A stretch of 64,000 nucleotides of DNA, from contig CM051460.1 in NCBI GenBank assembly GCA_028095005.1, positions 81,299,676 through 81,363,675 of the forward strand. The letters run 5' to 3'. Of the stretch, positions 25,298 to 36,012 are shown one piece after another; position 1 is the stretch's first letter, and every line of letters starts with the position of its first letter. Made by a program: the position numbers and the translations under genes. The stretch is from Rhynchospora pubera. Taxonomy: Eukaryota; Streptophyta; Magnoliopsida; Poales; Cyperaceae. Below the pieces are notes generated by a model, which saw nothing but the letters and a program-made list of their open reading frames with translations, searched no databases and had not been told where the DNA came from.

Positions 25298-26692
25298 CTA
25301 TTCAATTTCACCATTCTTGCACAGACCATCTATAAGAATGTTGTAAGTCACGACATCAGGCTCGTGCCCTTCTGATTTCATGCGATGTAGCAGTTCCATG
25401 GCCCTTTCAATTTCACCATTCTTGCACAGAGTATCTATAAGAATGCTGTAAGTCACGACATCAGGCTCGTGCCCTCCTGATTTCATGCTATGCAGCAGTA
25501 CCATTGCCCTTTTAATTTGACCATTCTTGCACAGAGCATCTATAAGACTGTTGTAAGTCACGACATCAGGCTTGTGCCCTTCAGATTTCATGCTATGCAG
25601 CAGTTCCATGGCCCTTTTAATTTCACCATTCTTGCACATACCATCTATAAGACTGCTGTAAGTCACCACATTAGGCTTGTGCCCTTCAGATTTCATGCTA
25701 TGTAGCAGTTCCATTGCTCTGTCTAGTGCACCGTTCTTGCAGAAACCGTTGATTAATGAGTTGTATGTCACAATATCAGGTATAACCCTCATGTAATACA
25801 TCTGTTGATACAAAACAAATGCCTTAGTGAAATCACGCTCCTTAGAAAGCCCATCAATTATAGTTGTATATGTGATCACGTCAGGTTCACACTCACCACC
25901 AATTTTAACCATTTTAAAAAACAACTGAAGGGCTAAGTCAGTCTTACCATAAGATAAAAGTCCCTTGATAAGAATGTTATATGAGAAAACGTTGGGCATG
26001 GTTCCCAGCTTAGGCATTTTGTGAAGCAACATGACCACTGCCTCGCAGATCCTATCCTCAGAACAGAGGCACTTGAGTATTGGAGAAAAGATCTTGGCAT
26101 CAAGTCTGTGACCCTCTTTACAAAGTCGTCCAAGAAAAATAAAAGACAGGTTGAGCTGATTCATCTGGGCACAGATATTAATCATGTACCCATAGGTATA
26201 TTTATCTGGACTAATTCCTAGGGTTTGTGTTAAATGATTGTAGTGGGGAAAGATGGAGCGGTAACGTCTTGAGGTTTTGGCACGTACCAAGGTGGACAGG
26301 AGCTGATTGAACGCATAAATGGATGTTGGAGTGTTTGGCGGAGCCAAATGAAACTGCAACTGGTTAATGGCCTCTTCAGTAGAAATGGGACCCGTCTTCC
26401 AGTGTTGCTTTCCTTCCTCCTTCTCCAGCTCCCCCTTCTCCTTGCAATGCAGCTTCTTCGGCTTCATCAGAATCTCCCCAAGATTTCTCTTACTAGGGTA
26501 GTTGGTAGTAGTGGATGGTGGTTTTGGTTTCTTGGTGATTCTGGGGGATTGAGATTTGGATTGGGGTATTGAGCAGCAGACAAGGCAGGGGCTATGACGA
26601 GAGGCAAGTGAGGACTGTGATTGGGATTGGGAAGCTGTAGGTGACAGTGAAGAGAAGGGGGTAAGAGACAATGTATGCACCATCTTAAACAT
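25298..26692 (-). CDS. P-class pentatricopeptide repeat protein, C-terminally truncated
   Basis: 464 aa in one exon. P-class PPR proteins bind organelle RNA and control its processing, stability or translation. Residues 1-60 are rich in Ser, Pro and Lys with few acidic residues, fitting a mitochondrial or plastid transit peptide. About ten 35-residue motifs start near residues 126, 163, 198, 234, 271, 306, 341, 376, 411 and 446, with the P-type core VVTYNSLIDxLCKNGxI. The last five are nearly identical at DNA level (105-bp units), as in restorer-of-fertility-like (RFL) genes, which is why I favour that subgroup by inference. ATG at 26692 is the first in frame; Met 4 is an alternative. The frame stops inside a motif and PPR coding continues, broken, to 24948, so the product is shortened and may be non-functional. 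Two SINEs lie upstream. Confidence 0.85.
   Translation of the reverse strand: MFKMVHTLSLTPFSSLSPTASQSQSQSSLASRHSPCLVCCSIPQSKSQSPRITKKPKPPSTTTNYPSKRNLGEILMKPKKLHCKEKGELEKEEGKQHWKTGPISTEEAINQLQFHLAPPNTPTSIYAFNQLLSTLVRAKTSRRYRSIFPHYNHLTQTLGISPDKYTYGYMINICAQMNQLNLSFIFLGRLCKEGHRLDAKIFSPILKCLCSEDRICEAVVMLLHKMPKLGTMPNVFSYNILIKGLLSYGKTDLALQLFFKMVKIGGECEPDVITYTTIIDGLSKERDFTKAFVLYQQMYYMRVIPDIVTYNSLINGFCKNGALDRAMELLHSMKSEGHKPNVVTYSSLIDGMCKNGEIKRAMELLHSMKSEGHKPDVVTYNSLIDALCKNGQIKRAMVLLHSMKSGGHEPDVVTYSILIDTLCKNGEIERAMELLHRMKSEGHEPDVVTYNILIDGLCKNGEIE
25320..25746 (-). repeat. Tandem 105-bp PPR-encoding units
   Basis: About four consecutive 105-bp units are almost identical. Each contains a form of CTATAAGAMTGYTGTAAGTC and CCATTCTTGCACA on the plus strand. 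Each encodes one 35-residue PPR motif. Older motifs further upstream in the gene are far more diverged, so these units arose by recent local duplication. Confidence 0.85.
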
Positions 26693-26810
26693 ATGTGGTT
26701 TTCACTCGTCTCTCGAAGTGACAATCTGCCCGTCTATTCTTCTGCCACTGCATTCATAAACAGCACCATCATTAACACAGATTGTGAAAAACAATGCAAT
26801 TTGGTTATTA

Positions 26811-27035
26811 TAATAGTCCAATCTAGGCATGTGGTCTAGTAGCTCAGGTGGTAAGAGCACCTGGCTCTCTTCTAAGAGATCCAGGGTTCAAGCCCGCATG
26901 CTTGCGATAGGCTTGGCGAGCCAGCGTAAAAACTCAGCCATATATACAAGAAATGACCAGGGTCGGGGTGTCATTTCTAGCCTACCCCAACTTGTTTGGG
27001 ATAAAAGGCTTAGACTTTTTAATAGTCCAATCTAG
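26811..27035 (+). mobile_element. tRNA-derived SINE (Au-like), copy 1, with TSD
   Basis: The 193-bp body at 26827-27019 is flanked by a 16-bp direct repeat (TAATAGTCCAATCTAG at 26811-26826 and 27020-27035). It begins with a tRNA-related head: A-box-like TAGCTCAGGTGGTAAGAGC and B-box GGTTCAAGCCC, the RNA polymerase III internal promoter. Its 3' part CCCAACTTGTTTGGGAT is the conserved end of plant Au SINEs. The perfect TSD implies a recent insertion. It lies about 135 bp upstream of the PPR start codon, in its promoter or a 5' intron. Confidence 0.92.
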
Positions 27036-27911
27036 CCATCTTCTGGAGGAATCTGAATCTTTTAACAGTTATAAAATCTGCTCTATACACCCACTAATCA
27101 AATTTCATAAAAGATGTAGCCCATCTATTAAAGACAATCATATCCATCTTGTGCCGACATACTGTATTGGGGGTAATTCAACACATTTCTACAAGACAGT
27201 GTACCTTTTGATATATTTTCTTAAAATTGTATAACACCTGAACAGACTTAATGGATTTGAAGAAGTTATGAAAAAAAATAAAATAAAATAGCCAACAATA
27301 TGTAATGCTGTAAAAAAAACAGAGAGAGAGAGGGTAGGGAAGGGGGCAGATCCTCATGAAACCAAGCAAAGCACTATCAAACCTAAACTGTGGACTCAAT
27401 ATCAGAAGGAGAGGGGATGCCATGCAGTGGGCATTGAGAGTTAAGCATAAGACAGAAAGGGGTGGCACAAACAATGGAGGGAAAAGAATGAGAAAATTGA
27501 AATCAAAGGAAGAAGGGGAAAAAATAAAAAAGTAGCAGAAATATCAGAGAGAAATTGGGGATAGTTTCAAAAGAGAAAGTTGGGAAGAGAGAACAATGAC
27601 AGTTCCTAATGTCTATATATAAAGGGACAAATGCAAGGGTTTCATAACTGCTGGTTCTAATACATATACTGGTATAAAGCATGTGGCACATATGGCAATG
27701 ACTGGGACCAGTACATTTGTAGCACAGATAAATCAATAATTAAGTTTAGATGATGGACAAATTAAGAGGCTTAATTAATGAAATTATGTTTTCTAACAGT
27801 ATGCATTCCGATACACCTTAGTATATACAGCTAATACCTTAAATCACAAATTTACTAAACTTTAATCACTAGTAGAATCAACTGAAAAGCTCAAATTGAT
27901 ACAAGTGACGC

Positions 27912-28070
27912 ACCTGAAATGCCGATTACAAGGTAGTCGTGCAACCTAACAGCTCTCGTCCTGGCGTCCTGCGATGGAAGTGAGAGTAATAAGGAAAGGT
28001 GAAGGAGATGGAATCTACAAAGGATAAGACTTTACAGGCTGTTCCTAGGCCGACACGTCTGGCCCAAATT
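27912..28070 (-). other. Possible 5' UTR exon of the PPR gene
   Basis: On the minus strand a GC-richer stretch ends in CATTTCAG|GTGCGT, a plausible splice donor, and lies upstream of the PPR coding exon. If used, SINE copy 1 would sit in the 5' intron and SINE copy 2 in the promoter. This rests on splice-site appearance and position only. Confidence 0.25.
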
Positions 28071-28175
28071 GATGAAATTCGGACGGACCTCGTAAGTAAA
28101 ACAACTGATAACCATAAATATTATTTTGTTACGCTCAAATGATATATAATATTGATTTTAAAATATATTATTTTA

Positions 28176-28404
28176 TATGTGTAAAATTATTCACGCATGT
28201 GGTCTAGTAGCTCAGGTGGTAAGAGCACTTGGCTCTCTTCTAAGAGGTCCAGGGTTCAAGCCCGCATGCTTGCGATAGGCTTGGCGAGCCAGCGTAAAAA
28301 CTCAGCCATATATACAAGAAATGACCAGGGTCGGGGTGTCATTTCTAGCCTACCCCAACTTGTTTGGGATAAAAGGCTTAGACTTTATGTGTAAAATTAT
28401 TCAC
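28176..28404 (+). mobile_element. tRNA-derived SINE (Au-like), copy 2, with TSD
   Basis: The 191-bp body at 28195-28385 is almost identical to copy 1, differing at very few positions (for example CACTTGG for CACCTGG). It is flanked by a perfect 19-bp duplication starting TATGTGTAAAATTATTCAC at 28176 and again at 28386. It has the same orientation and the same A and B boxes. The two copies come from one recently active source. Confidence 0.92.
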
Positions 28405-29740
28405 GGTGTCCCATGACATCAAATAAGCACCGATGTCATACAAGGTCATGATGTTGAGTTGTTGACCTTTTTCCCTTTGTAAGTTACTGAGAATTTCATT
28501 TTTCATGAATATGGATAACTAATTTAAATAAACTCGGCTGAAACGAAAACGTTTTGCTATGCCTATCAGAGAAGTTCTCGTATTTGGTAGTCTGGTAGAC
28601 ATCGTATATACGAAAAGAGAATTTCCAGATGCTGCTGTAGGTTTTTTTTTTTTTTTTAGCCTAATTTATCAATTGTAAAATTTAATGTACACTAGTACCA
28701 CTTCTTTTCCAAATACTCAAAGACTACTTGCTACAATTTTAAAAAATTGTAAGTTACTAGGATGTGTGTGCAAATTTTGGATAGTTTTGAATTTTGAAAT
28801 AGAAGAAGAGATTTCAAATGTTAGTCATTTGCAAAGAAAGCTTACAGTCATTTGCAGTACGCAGTTGTCTGATGTACTTTTAGCCAAATCCGTTGTTTGA
28901 AAAATGCATATATATAATAAAAAGAGCATGTTTATAATTCCATGACCGTGGTGTCCTTGCATTGACATCTGGAAGGGTAATAACAGAATATAACCACAGG
29001 TCAATTTATTTTCTTATTGCAATATCTCTAGCTTATTCATCACAAATAATTAACACCTGAGCCCTCCAACTGATCAATTTATTAGAAAATTAAACCTGTT
29101 TTGTAATACAACAATTTCTACTAACCATGCCTTCTCCATGGATATTTAACCAAGGCTTTGGCTCTTCAAAACTTCATCCTTCACACTCAAAAGTATGCTT
29201 CTGGAAAACCCCTCCATGCGCATTAGCTCATCACCATCCAATTACGTAAATCAATAGTTCAAACCACACTAGGGCATTTCCCATTGATATAGTAACTTCT
29301 GTACCAAAAACATTGGTATCTTCAATTATAACCCCTCTGGGATGTAAAATATGTTTGTTCTCACCATTCCTGTAGTGTATAAGACAAATGTATGTATTTC
29401 GATTGGGGCCGTATTCTATGGTTACGATTCTATCAGATATGTCTTTTTGATTCCGTCAAAAATCGATTTTGCAGTACCAAACAAGTTCTCAAATTCTCTC
29501 TACCATTCCTGGAAATGACTCTTTTAGCTTCTTCTCATCCAGTTGCTTCTTAAATATCAAAATATACAACATATTAGCATCTCTCCATTAAAGCAAGCCT
29601 CTCATTGTCTCTGACAGCCTTGTCTCCATTTCCCTTTCCATCTCACTCCTTCCTAAATTACTACTAACACCTCCTCCTCTTGTTCGTATCTTGTTCATTA
29701 AGTGGGGGCCTGGTAACAACAGCAGAGGTATACTGTCATA
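28405..29740. other. AT-rich stretch without recognisable genes
   Basis: I see no supported coding exon or transposon border here. Confidence 0.4.
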
Positions 29741-29744
29741 TGTC

Positions 29745-30910
29745 ACACCCAAACCTAATACACAATTTCAACCACGTCTCCAGGCAGTGTGGGATGCATC
29801 ACATGCAATTTGCCAATCTGTATTGGGCTGAAGAACTTGGATCTGTTAGTCTCAGGTGATTTGACCCATAAAGAATGCAATGCATGTCTGCATCTGCACC
29901 AGAATAACTTGCATCAGGACAAAATCACAAATCCCTCTCCATGCCCCAATACCACACTTTACCGTCTGCTGACGCATGCTGTGTGAAATAAGCCACAATC
30001 AAGAGAAATCAATAATTCATCACCTGGCAAACCAATGACAGGTATGGGTAGTCTGAACTGATAATAGAACCGTTACCCAACTGCCAGTTATCTCCCAGCC
30101 CAAAAGTCCAGCACCAACCTCGAATCCTCTCCATATGACTTCTTCTGTGTGAGTATAGCTATGTGGTAAGTTCCATGTGCTATCTCATAAACCTCCCAGG
30201 GGACTCTTCATTGAAGGTAGCATATGAGGATTCTTTGTGGCCAAGGTCAAGCTGGCCATGTGTGTTGCTGTCCCAGGAGTAGCATATGAGGCCACTGCCC
30301 ATATATAACTCACCAGAAGTTACTGCTGCAACCGCATGCTTGTTGCCACATGTGACTTTGACTACAGTGTGGCATGGAAGTCCTGGACTGGCAGGGGAGA
30401 ATGGGTGGTGCTGATGAGGCATAATTCTCCTTTGTCAGTTGGCTGGGGGCACTGGTCCCACATTCAGAGAAATCCCAGGTTGTCTATCGCAAATAACATC
30501 ATTGCACTAGCCCTGACTGAGCAGATCTTCCATGCAACTATTAAAGTCAAAGAGAGCATCTATCAGTAAGTGCAGGTTTCTGTGATAAAAAAGAGGTAGG
30601 AAAATTGTTTTGGTATATGCTTAGTATAATAAAACAATATACCATCAGTGTATCAATAAACTTGTTTTATTTTAATAAAATTGTATATTTAATTTTAATA
30701 TTTTTCTTCTTATGTTGTTTACTTTCTGTTGGTGCTTCATTAGAGATCCAAAGGTTTTCTAAGTGAACATTATTAATGTAATTTGTTGATAATGATACAG
30801 TAGAACTGTAGGATCCAATACAGATACCAACCTTTAAAGGAGTGATTGCACTGCTATTAGCCAGTAGATCAAATGAGGGATCTGCTCCCAACTCCTGTAA
30901 CTGTCCACCA
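29745..30910 (-). pseudogene. RCC1-repeat protein pseudogene
   Basis: Minus-strand pieces carry RCC1 (seven-bladed propeller) signatures. 30430-30180 reads VVKVTCGNKHAVAAVTSGEL and then HGQLDLGHKES (family: VACG..H...VT..G.LY.WG...GQLGLGH). About 30115-30045 reads CWTFGLGDNWQLGNGS. About 29985-29745 begins SADGKVWYWGME. A further exon-like piece at 30907-30835 (LQELGADPSFDLLANSSAI) ends at a GTTGGT donor and may be the upstream exon. The pieces lie in different frames with stops (for example after GMERDL), and the expected tryptophan/glycine pattern is broken, so this is a decayed copy. RCC1 repeats occur in chromatin, GTPase-exchange and UVR8-type proteins; which one this was cannot be told. 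Confidence 0.6.
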
Positions 30911-32050
30911 AACAAGGAACAGGTGAATTTTCTTTGCCATAACCAAGCTGAACATTTGTAATCTCATGATGTAAAAGGGACTATAAAGTGAACATTTAAG
31001 TTAAATACAGATCTGCACCAAAAAGAAAAAAAAACATACATGAATTGTAGGCTTGCGGCCCCTGACCAAAATCAGCATTATATGAAAATCATCATTTCAA
31101 AAATTAATCTTGTAATCAATTATTTAAGAAAGAAAACATTCATACCAGAATCATCCCACAGTTATTCAAAAAAAGAACCATCCTCAGCATTTGTTGGTGT
31201 GATACAATACATGTATACAAGTACGTTTTGGTAGTACTGGTCAAAAAGTGCAATTACCAACTTAATTCTTCAGTTCAAATATACCCTTTAAGATGGCACA
31301 AGGTCCTCACTTCAGCTTCAAATTATCCTCAAATGTGCAACTAAACAGATTTGAAGCCATCCACATGAACAACATGAACAAATGTAAATATCCCTGTACC
31401 AAAATTAAGACTACCAAAAATAATACTTCAAAGTCAATTATAATAAAAAAATTGATATTTTTTGTTTTTATCTCCAATTTAAATTTAAAAGAAATTTACT
31501 GATTTTGACCCCCCAAATAGGTTATAAATTCCTGTGAAATTAAGCACACAGTATCACTTCCCTACCCTGCCTAAACAGACAAGCGACAACCCAATCTATA
31601 TAAAATCCCTTGTTTGGTGAGGAATACACCATCTCAGAAGAGACACGCTTCATCAGACTTAACTAGTAAAGCAGCCTGACAATAGTCATTATCTATTTTT
31701 GAACCCCTCACCACTGACACCCTCTATAGGATTCTTGAAGTTCACTGCATTACTACAAGACCTCACAATATACTGAAGGGAAAAAAAGTAAGACTTGTAA
31801 ATCATCCAGTTATAACAACAGTATAATTCTACTTAAGCACATATCCATGTTCTACCAGACCAGAAAAAGAAAAATAAATTAAGGACAGCAGCAGTTATTC
31901 TTCTAACATTAAATTAACATCATTCAAAAGTTTGGAAAAGCCTAAAAATACAGAAGTCCCCACAGCTAGCGTTGCAGATTATGAAGTCATAACAAATTCT
32001 CTTTCACTTTCAAAAAATTACAATCAAGTTTTTCACCTGAAGAGGCCATA

Positions 32051-35000
32051 TTAGTAAAGCCTGCCCTCGCACTCTGAAGACCCACAGTAGCACTCTTTAA
32101 CTTTCTCGTTGCCTTGCGAGTCACGCACCTGCCCAATGGTGTAGTTGTAATGATATGTCAGCTCTTGCAATGGTGGTATGTTCTCAGCTGCAAAGAACAT
32201 AACATGTGGCATTTGGCTGTCATCATGGTCAAACAATACATTCTGTGCATACAGATTTGGTGAGCAGCTATGGTTTATGAACCGCCCCACGTTCCCCATT
32301 TCAGCTGCATCAATTGTGAAACCCTCTGATGCACTGGTCCCGCTAGTGCTGCCTTTCTCCGCCATAGACCCCATGCCCGGCACAAAACTCGGAAGCCCCT
32401 CCCAAAGGGCAGCATCATCATAGTTGTGTCCAATATCAAACAAGTACTCGTCATTGTCTTTCCTCTCTGCTTCCTCATCCTGCAAAAGCTCGCCCACATA
32501 TTCACACACAAAACTGCCTGATGGAATGGAGCTCAAAGAACGTACCCCCCATCCTCGAGTTTCGGTCTTGAATATCTCGAGAGGGATTCTAATCCCGCTC
32601 TGGCTGACCCGATTGTAGCATGAAGGGGGACAGCGGCACGATGGTCCACACTCGTATATCAATGTCGTTGCTTGGACTATTGCACCACTGAAATTGAACG
32701 GCAATTCTCCCCCATTTTTCAAGGCACATGCACACCTCTTTGAACTAGAGCATCTGCTAGTGCATTCACAACCCTTTGGAAGGGTCTTCTGATACCAGGA
32801 CGGATATATTGTGTTGGTTATGTACTTGAACTGTGGTGGTTTCTCATTATCAACGGAATTAATAGCACATATTGGTATCTTTTCCTTCCCTTGAGAGATA
32901 TCAGTCACACAAACGCCCTCTCGAACTTCTGATTTCTTGGACTTTGTAGCAATATGAAGACCGACCTCGGGTTGACCTGGCATCCTTCTCAGCTTGTATT
33001 TGAAAACCATGGCAGTGTACTCATTGTCATCAATCTTGTAATTTTGAGGTTCTTTCTTGAAATCCTCTACCATATAAAGGCCATCATATATAAATGTCAT
33101 CACCCGCCGCCTCGTTTCGCTCATATTCAACCCATGAATAACTCGCACGGGTGTTTTCATATCCATGCTGTTTTTCAATGCAAGATTACCCTTCTCAAGC
33201 TTTTGATCTTGTGGTAAAGTCTTCTGGCCTTTCTTGCCAGTAGGTTGCCCACCAGAGCCGGTGTAAATCAGCACATCGGAGCCATCCCTGCCATCAGAGT
33301 AACCGCCAGATGCAACGATACTAGTTGCCACTGGAACATTATTAATTTTGGTCCAGTCAATGCCACTCTGAAGATGCCGATGGAGACCAATCAGATGGAG
33401 CTCCACCCGGTAGCAGAACTCATCACCCACTTCCACACCTGGCACATGACCCACTACAGGATTGCCCGGTTCAACATACTCACTAGAGCGCTTAACAATA
33501 TCAGATGCATTCAGGTCAATCCTCTTGGGACCCTTTGATTTTGGCTGGCGCTCCTCCTGCGGTCCTTGACTAGATCCGCCAGATTCCTCCTTCTGTAAAA
33601 GCACTCTACACACCATTTGAAATAAACGAAGAATTCTCTTCACCTTACCACGTGCACTGGACAGTCTTTCACCATCAGAGGGAGTTACTGGGGGTAAGGT
33701 CAGAGTCATCACATTAGAAAGCTGTACACCTGGGCTATCCTCCTTAAGGGATCGGATGCTCTTTTTGGCAACTCTGGTTCCTTTATTCTTTCTTTTGCCT
33801 TCTGTTAGGCTCAAACGGGGCTGTGAAGGACCCGCAACTGACTTCTTTGCACCGACACTGAGGCATTTTTGAAGTGGTGTTATTGGCCTGCCGTCGCAAG
33901 CATCCATTGCTGCATAATCATCATTGCAACTTTGGAAAGGAACAATTGCTGAGTCTTTGTCAGAGCTCATTGCCTCATCAGACCTTCCACCCAATTTTGT
34001 ACCAGTGTTCTGTTTTGCTATACCCTTTTTCTTTAAAATCATTTTCTCCTTTCCTTTTGAACTTCTATCTTGATCAGTTTGTTGCAAGCTCTCTTCAAAG
34101 ACCACTGTCTCCATTGATGGCTGCTCTACCTTTGCATCTTGTATCCCATCATTGCTCATGGCAGCTTGGTTCGAGTTAACTTTCCTAAACTCAGAGATTT
34201 TCAGAGGACTGTTCTTCACCTTGAGCTCCATAGCATCTTTGCACAACCCATCAATCTCTAATTCTTGGGTTGCAAGACCCTCAGCAATAGCATCACTATT
34301 TAAAAGTGTTGTCTCATGCATGCTCACTACATCAGCCTTGGATTTCCCAATTCTAACATCTTCACCAGTATCAGGCTGGTCAATTTCAGAGTCCTCCTCC
34401 ATGAACTCTTCCTTCTCAACACCTCTCAATTCCTGACCTTGTGATTGGGAACCATCATCATCAGTGTTAATTTTCTCATTCGCTGTCTTCTCAACACCAC
34501 CATCTGATTGGGAATGGGAACTGCCATTCTCATCCTCCTCGACCGGCACAATCTCATCATTCTCGCTCCCAATCTCATCCACCTGAATAGAACCAAAAGT
34601 GAAATCGGGACCTCTGCCGCAGCCAGGAGGATAGCGGCGTTTCGCAGACACAGGCCTTCTCTTGGGAGGCGGATAGAACTTGGAGTGCATCCATCTCCTA
34701 TTGCTCAAATCCGTCACCTTCTCTGTCTCTGGCAATACTCCATTTCCATTTGTCATCTCCTCCACCACCACACCAGTATCAGTATCTGGTAAACTCAAAT
34801 CATTTTGAATTGCGCTATCAGCCTCAGCAACACGAGGAGGAGAAGGAAGCTGGTTTTCGTTTGTATCAGAAAGAGGAAAAGAGAGAGAATTACAAACAGT
34901 TTCAGCGGGAGTGGGGGGATTCAGAGGAGTAGGAGGAGAGGGGAAGCGACCGCAGCCCAGGGGAAAGCGGCGGACAGCCGAGACATGGCGAGGCTTCAGG

Positions 35001-35074
35001 CCTCGGGCTGATGGAGCATCGGATATCCGTCGAGGGGGCCTTGGCTCGGCCTCCGGCTCCGCCGAGGGGACCAT
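32051..35074 (-). CDS. SUVH5/6-type histone H3K9 methyltransferase (SRA-SET protein)
   Basis: 1007 aa in a single exon, as usual for SUVH genes. These nuclear enzymes bind methylated DNA through the SRA domain and methylate H3K9, maintaining silencing together with CHROMOMETHYLASE. Order: long acidic/Ser-rich N-terminus (1-530) with two VSAxRRxPxGCGR motifs (31-43 and 142-154); SRA/YDG about 540-700 (VGDEFCYRVEL, ATSIVASGGYSDG, DVLIYTGSGG, LALKNS); Cys-rich pre-SET 768-819 with nine cysteines; SET about 830-980 (GWGVRSL, NVGRFINHSCSPN at 928-940); post-SET CYCGSSECEGRLY at the C-terminus. The long N-terminus with GCGR motifs favours SUVH5/6 over SUVH1/3 or SUVH4. One oddity: ELTYHYNY at 971-978 has His 975 where the family usually has Asp. 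ATG at 35074 is followed by uninterrupted coding. Confidence 0.95.
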   Translation of the reverse strand: MVPSAEPEAEPRPPRRISDAPSARGLKPRHVSAVRRFPLGCGRFPSPPTPLNPPTPAETVCNSLSFPLSDTNENQLPSPPRVAEADSAIQNDLSLPDTDTGVVVEEMTNGNGVLPETEKVTDLSNRRWMHSKFYPPPKRRPVSAKRRYPPGCGRGPDFTFGSIQVDEIGSENDEIVPVEEDENGSSHSQSDGGVEKTANEKINTDDDGSQSQGQELRGVEKEEFMEEDSEIDQPDTGEDVRIGKSKADVVSMHETTLLNSDAIAEGLATQELEIDGLCKDAMELKVKNSPLKISEFRKVNSNQAAMSNDGIQDAKVEQPSMETVVFEESLQQTDQDRSSKGKEKMILKKKGIAKQNTGTKLGGRSDEAMSSDKDSAIVPFQSCNDDYAAMDACDGRPITPLQKCLSVGAKKSVAGPSQPRLSLTEGKRKNKGTRVAKKSIRSLKEDSPGVQLSNVMTLTLPPVTPSDGERLSSARGKVKRILRLFQMVCRVLLQKEESGGSSQGPQEERQPKSKGPKRIDLNASDIVKRSSEYVEPGNPVVGHVPGVEVGDEFCYRVELHLIGLHRHLQSGIDWTKINNVPVATSIVASGGYSDGRDGSDVLIYTGSGGQPTGKKGQKTLPQDQKLEKGNLALKNSMDMKTPVRVIHGLNMSETRRRVMTFIYDGLYMVEDFKKEPQNYKIDDNEYTAMVFKYKLRRMPGQPEVGLHIATKSKKSEVREGVCVTDISQGKEKIPICAINSVDNEKPPQFKYITNTIYPSWYQKTLPKGCECTSRCSSSKRCACALKNGGELPFNFSGAIVQATTLIYECGPSCRCPPSCYNRVSQSGIRIPLEIFKTETRGWGVRSLSSIPSGSFVCEYVGELLQDEEAERKDNDEYLFDIGHNYDDAALWEGLPSFVPGMGSMAEKGSTSGTSASEGFTIDAAEMGNVGRFINHSCSPNLYAQNVLFDHDDSQMPHVMFFAAENIPPLQELTYHYNYTIGQVRDSQGNEKVKECYCGSSECEGRLY

Positions 35075-35099
35075 AGCGGCACCTGCTAATTTGAGATTT

Positions 35100-36012
35100 C
35101 GGCTAATTATCAGGAGAGTGTAGCTGAAAATGGTGGGAAGTGAACTCGGATAACAATAGTAATTTGGTTTAGAATTTAGATGCTGTCTATCTAGATTTTC
35201 TAAAAAAAAAAAAAGAAAAGTTGGTTTAGATGGTATATAATGAGAATATTAATGATACAGGGAATTTATTACTACAGTGATGATTTAGTTGTTTCCTCTT
35301 CAACAAAATTTAATCTCTTTCAAGGAGGAAATTAATACGGTAATAATAATAGTTTGTTCGTTTCCACTTCAACTAATTCTAATTGATTTCACGGCTTTTT
35401 TTATGTTTATTGATTATTGATTATTGATAATTCAAAATTATAAATTATTTTTTATTCTTTGTTTCATTGTTGATTCTCAAATTGCGGTATTTATTATTTT
35501 TATTTTGCTTTGTTTCATTATTGATTCTCGAAATATTGTAAAAACATAGTTCGATAAAAAATTAACTCATCAAAATTATCAAATCCTACTCTTATAAAAA
35601 AAAAAACACCAATTCAAAGATATATCCATTGTAGTCCAAAGATGTCCTTGATTACAAATAATATGGTTCATTGATTATTATAATTTAATTTGATCAAGGA
35701 TGTCGATTTTAAATCCGAATGAAAAGATTAAGCTCTTCACTTAAGATGAAAAAAAAGTCCTAGATGCTAGCTAGAATGCAATGCAAAAATACTTTTCATC
35801 CTATATAATTTCTTTTTTTTAGTCAATATAAATTAATACGAAGAAGATAAAATTAGAAAAATATAAAAAATGAAAATATGCTTTACAAAATTAAATGTTT
35901 TCCAAAAAAAATTTCATTAAATACATTGCAAAAGTATTCTGACAAATTATATTTTTATGAATTTTTAGTTTGTAAAAATTTTGATCACAAATTGGGTGAG
36001 TACACTTGCTAG
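35100..36012. other. AT-rich stretch ending in a degenerate Helitron-like 3' end
   Basis: No gene is seen. At 35983-36012 the plus strand reads CACAAATTGGGTGAGTACACTTGCTAG, which resembles the better 3' end at 39195-39226 (hairpin ACCCA/TGGGT then GCTAG). The expected T after CTAG is G, so this is a mutated or chance end. Confidence 0.25.

Noticed and set aside
26827..26900. Apparent tRNA gene (A box, B box, clover-leaf-like head); the same at 28195
   Set aside because: The tRNA-like head continues into a conserved 190-bp body with an Au-SINE 3' end and is flanked by target duplications. It is a SINE, not a working tRNA gene.
34152..35123. Several plus-strand ORFs opposite the SUVH gene
   Set aside because: They are antisense shadows of a strong 1007-codon coding frame.
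35983..36012. Additional Helitron 3' end
   Set aside because: CTAG is followed by G instead of T and the hairpin is imperfect. Kept only as a remark in the region entry.
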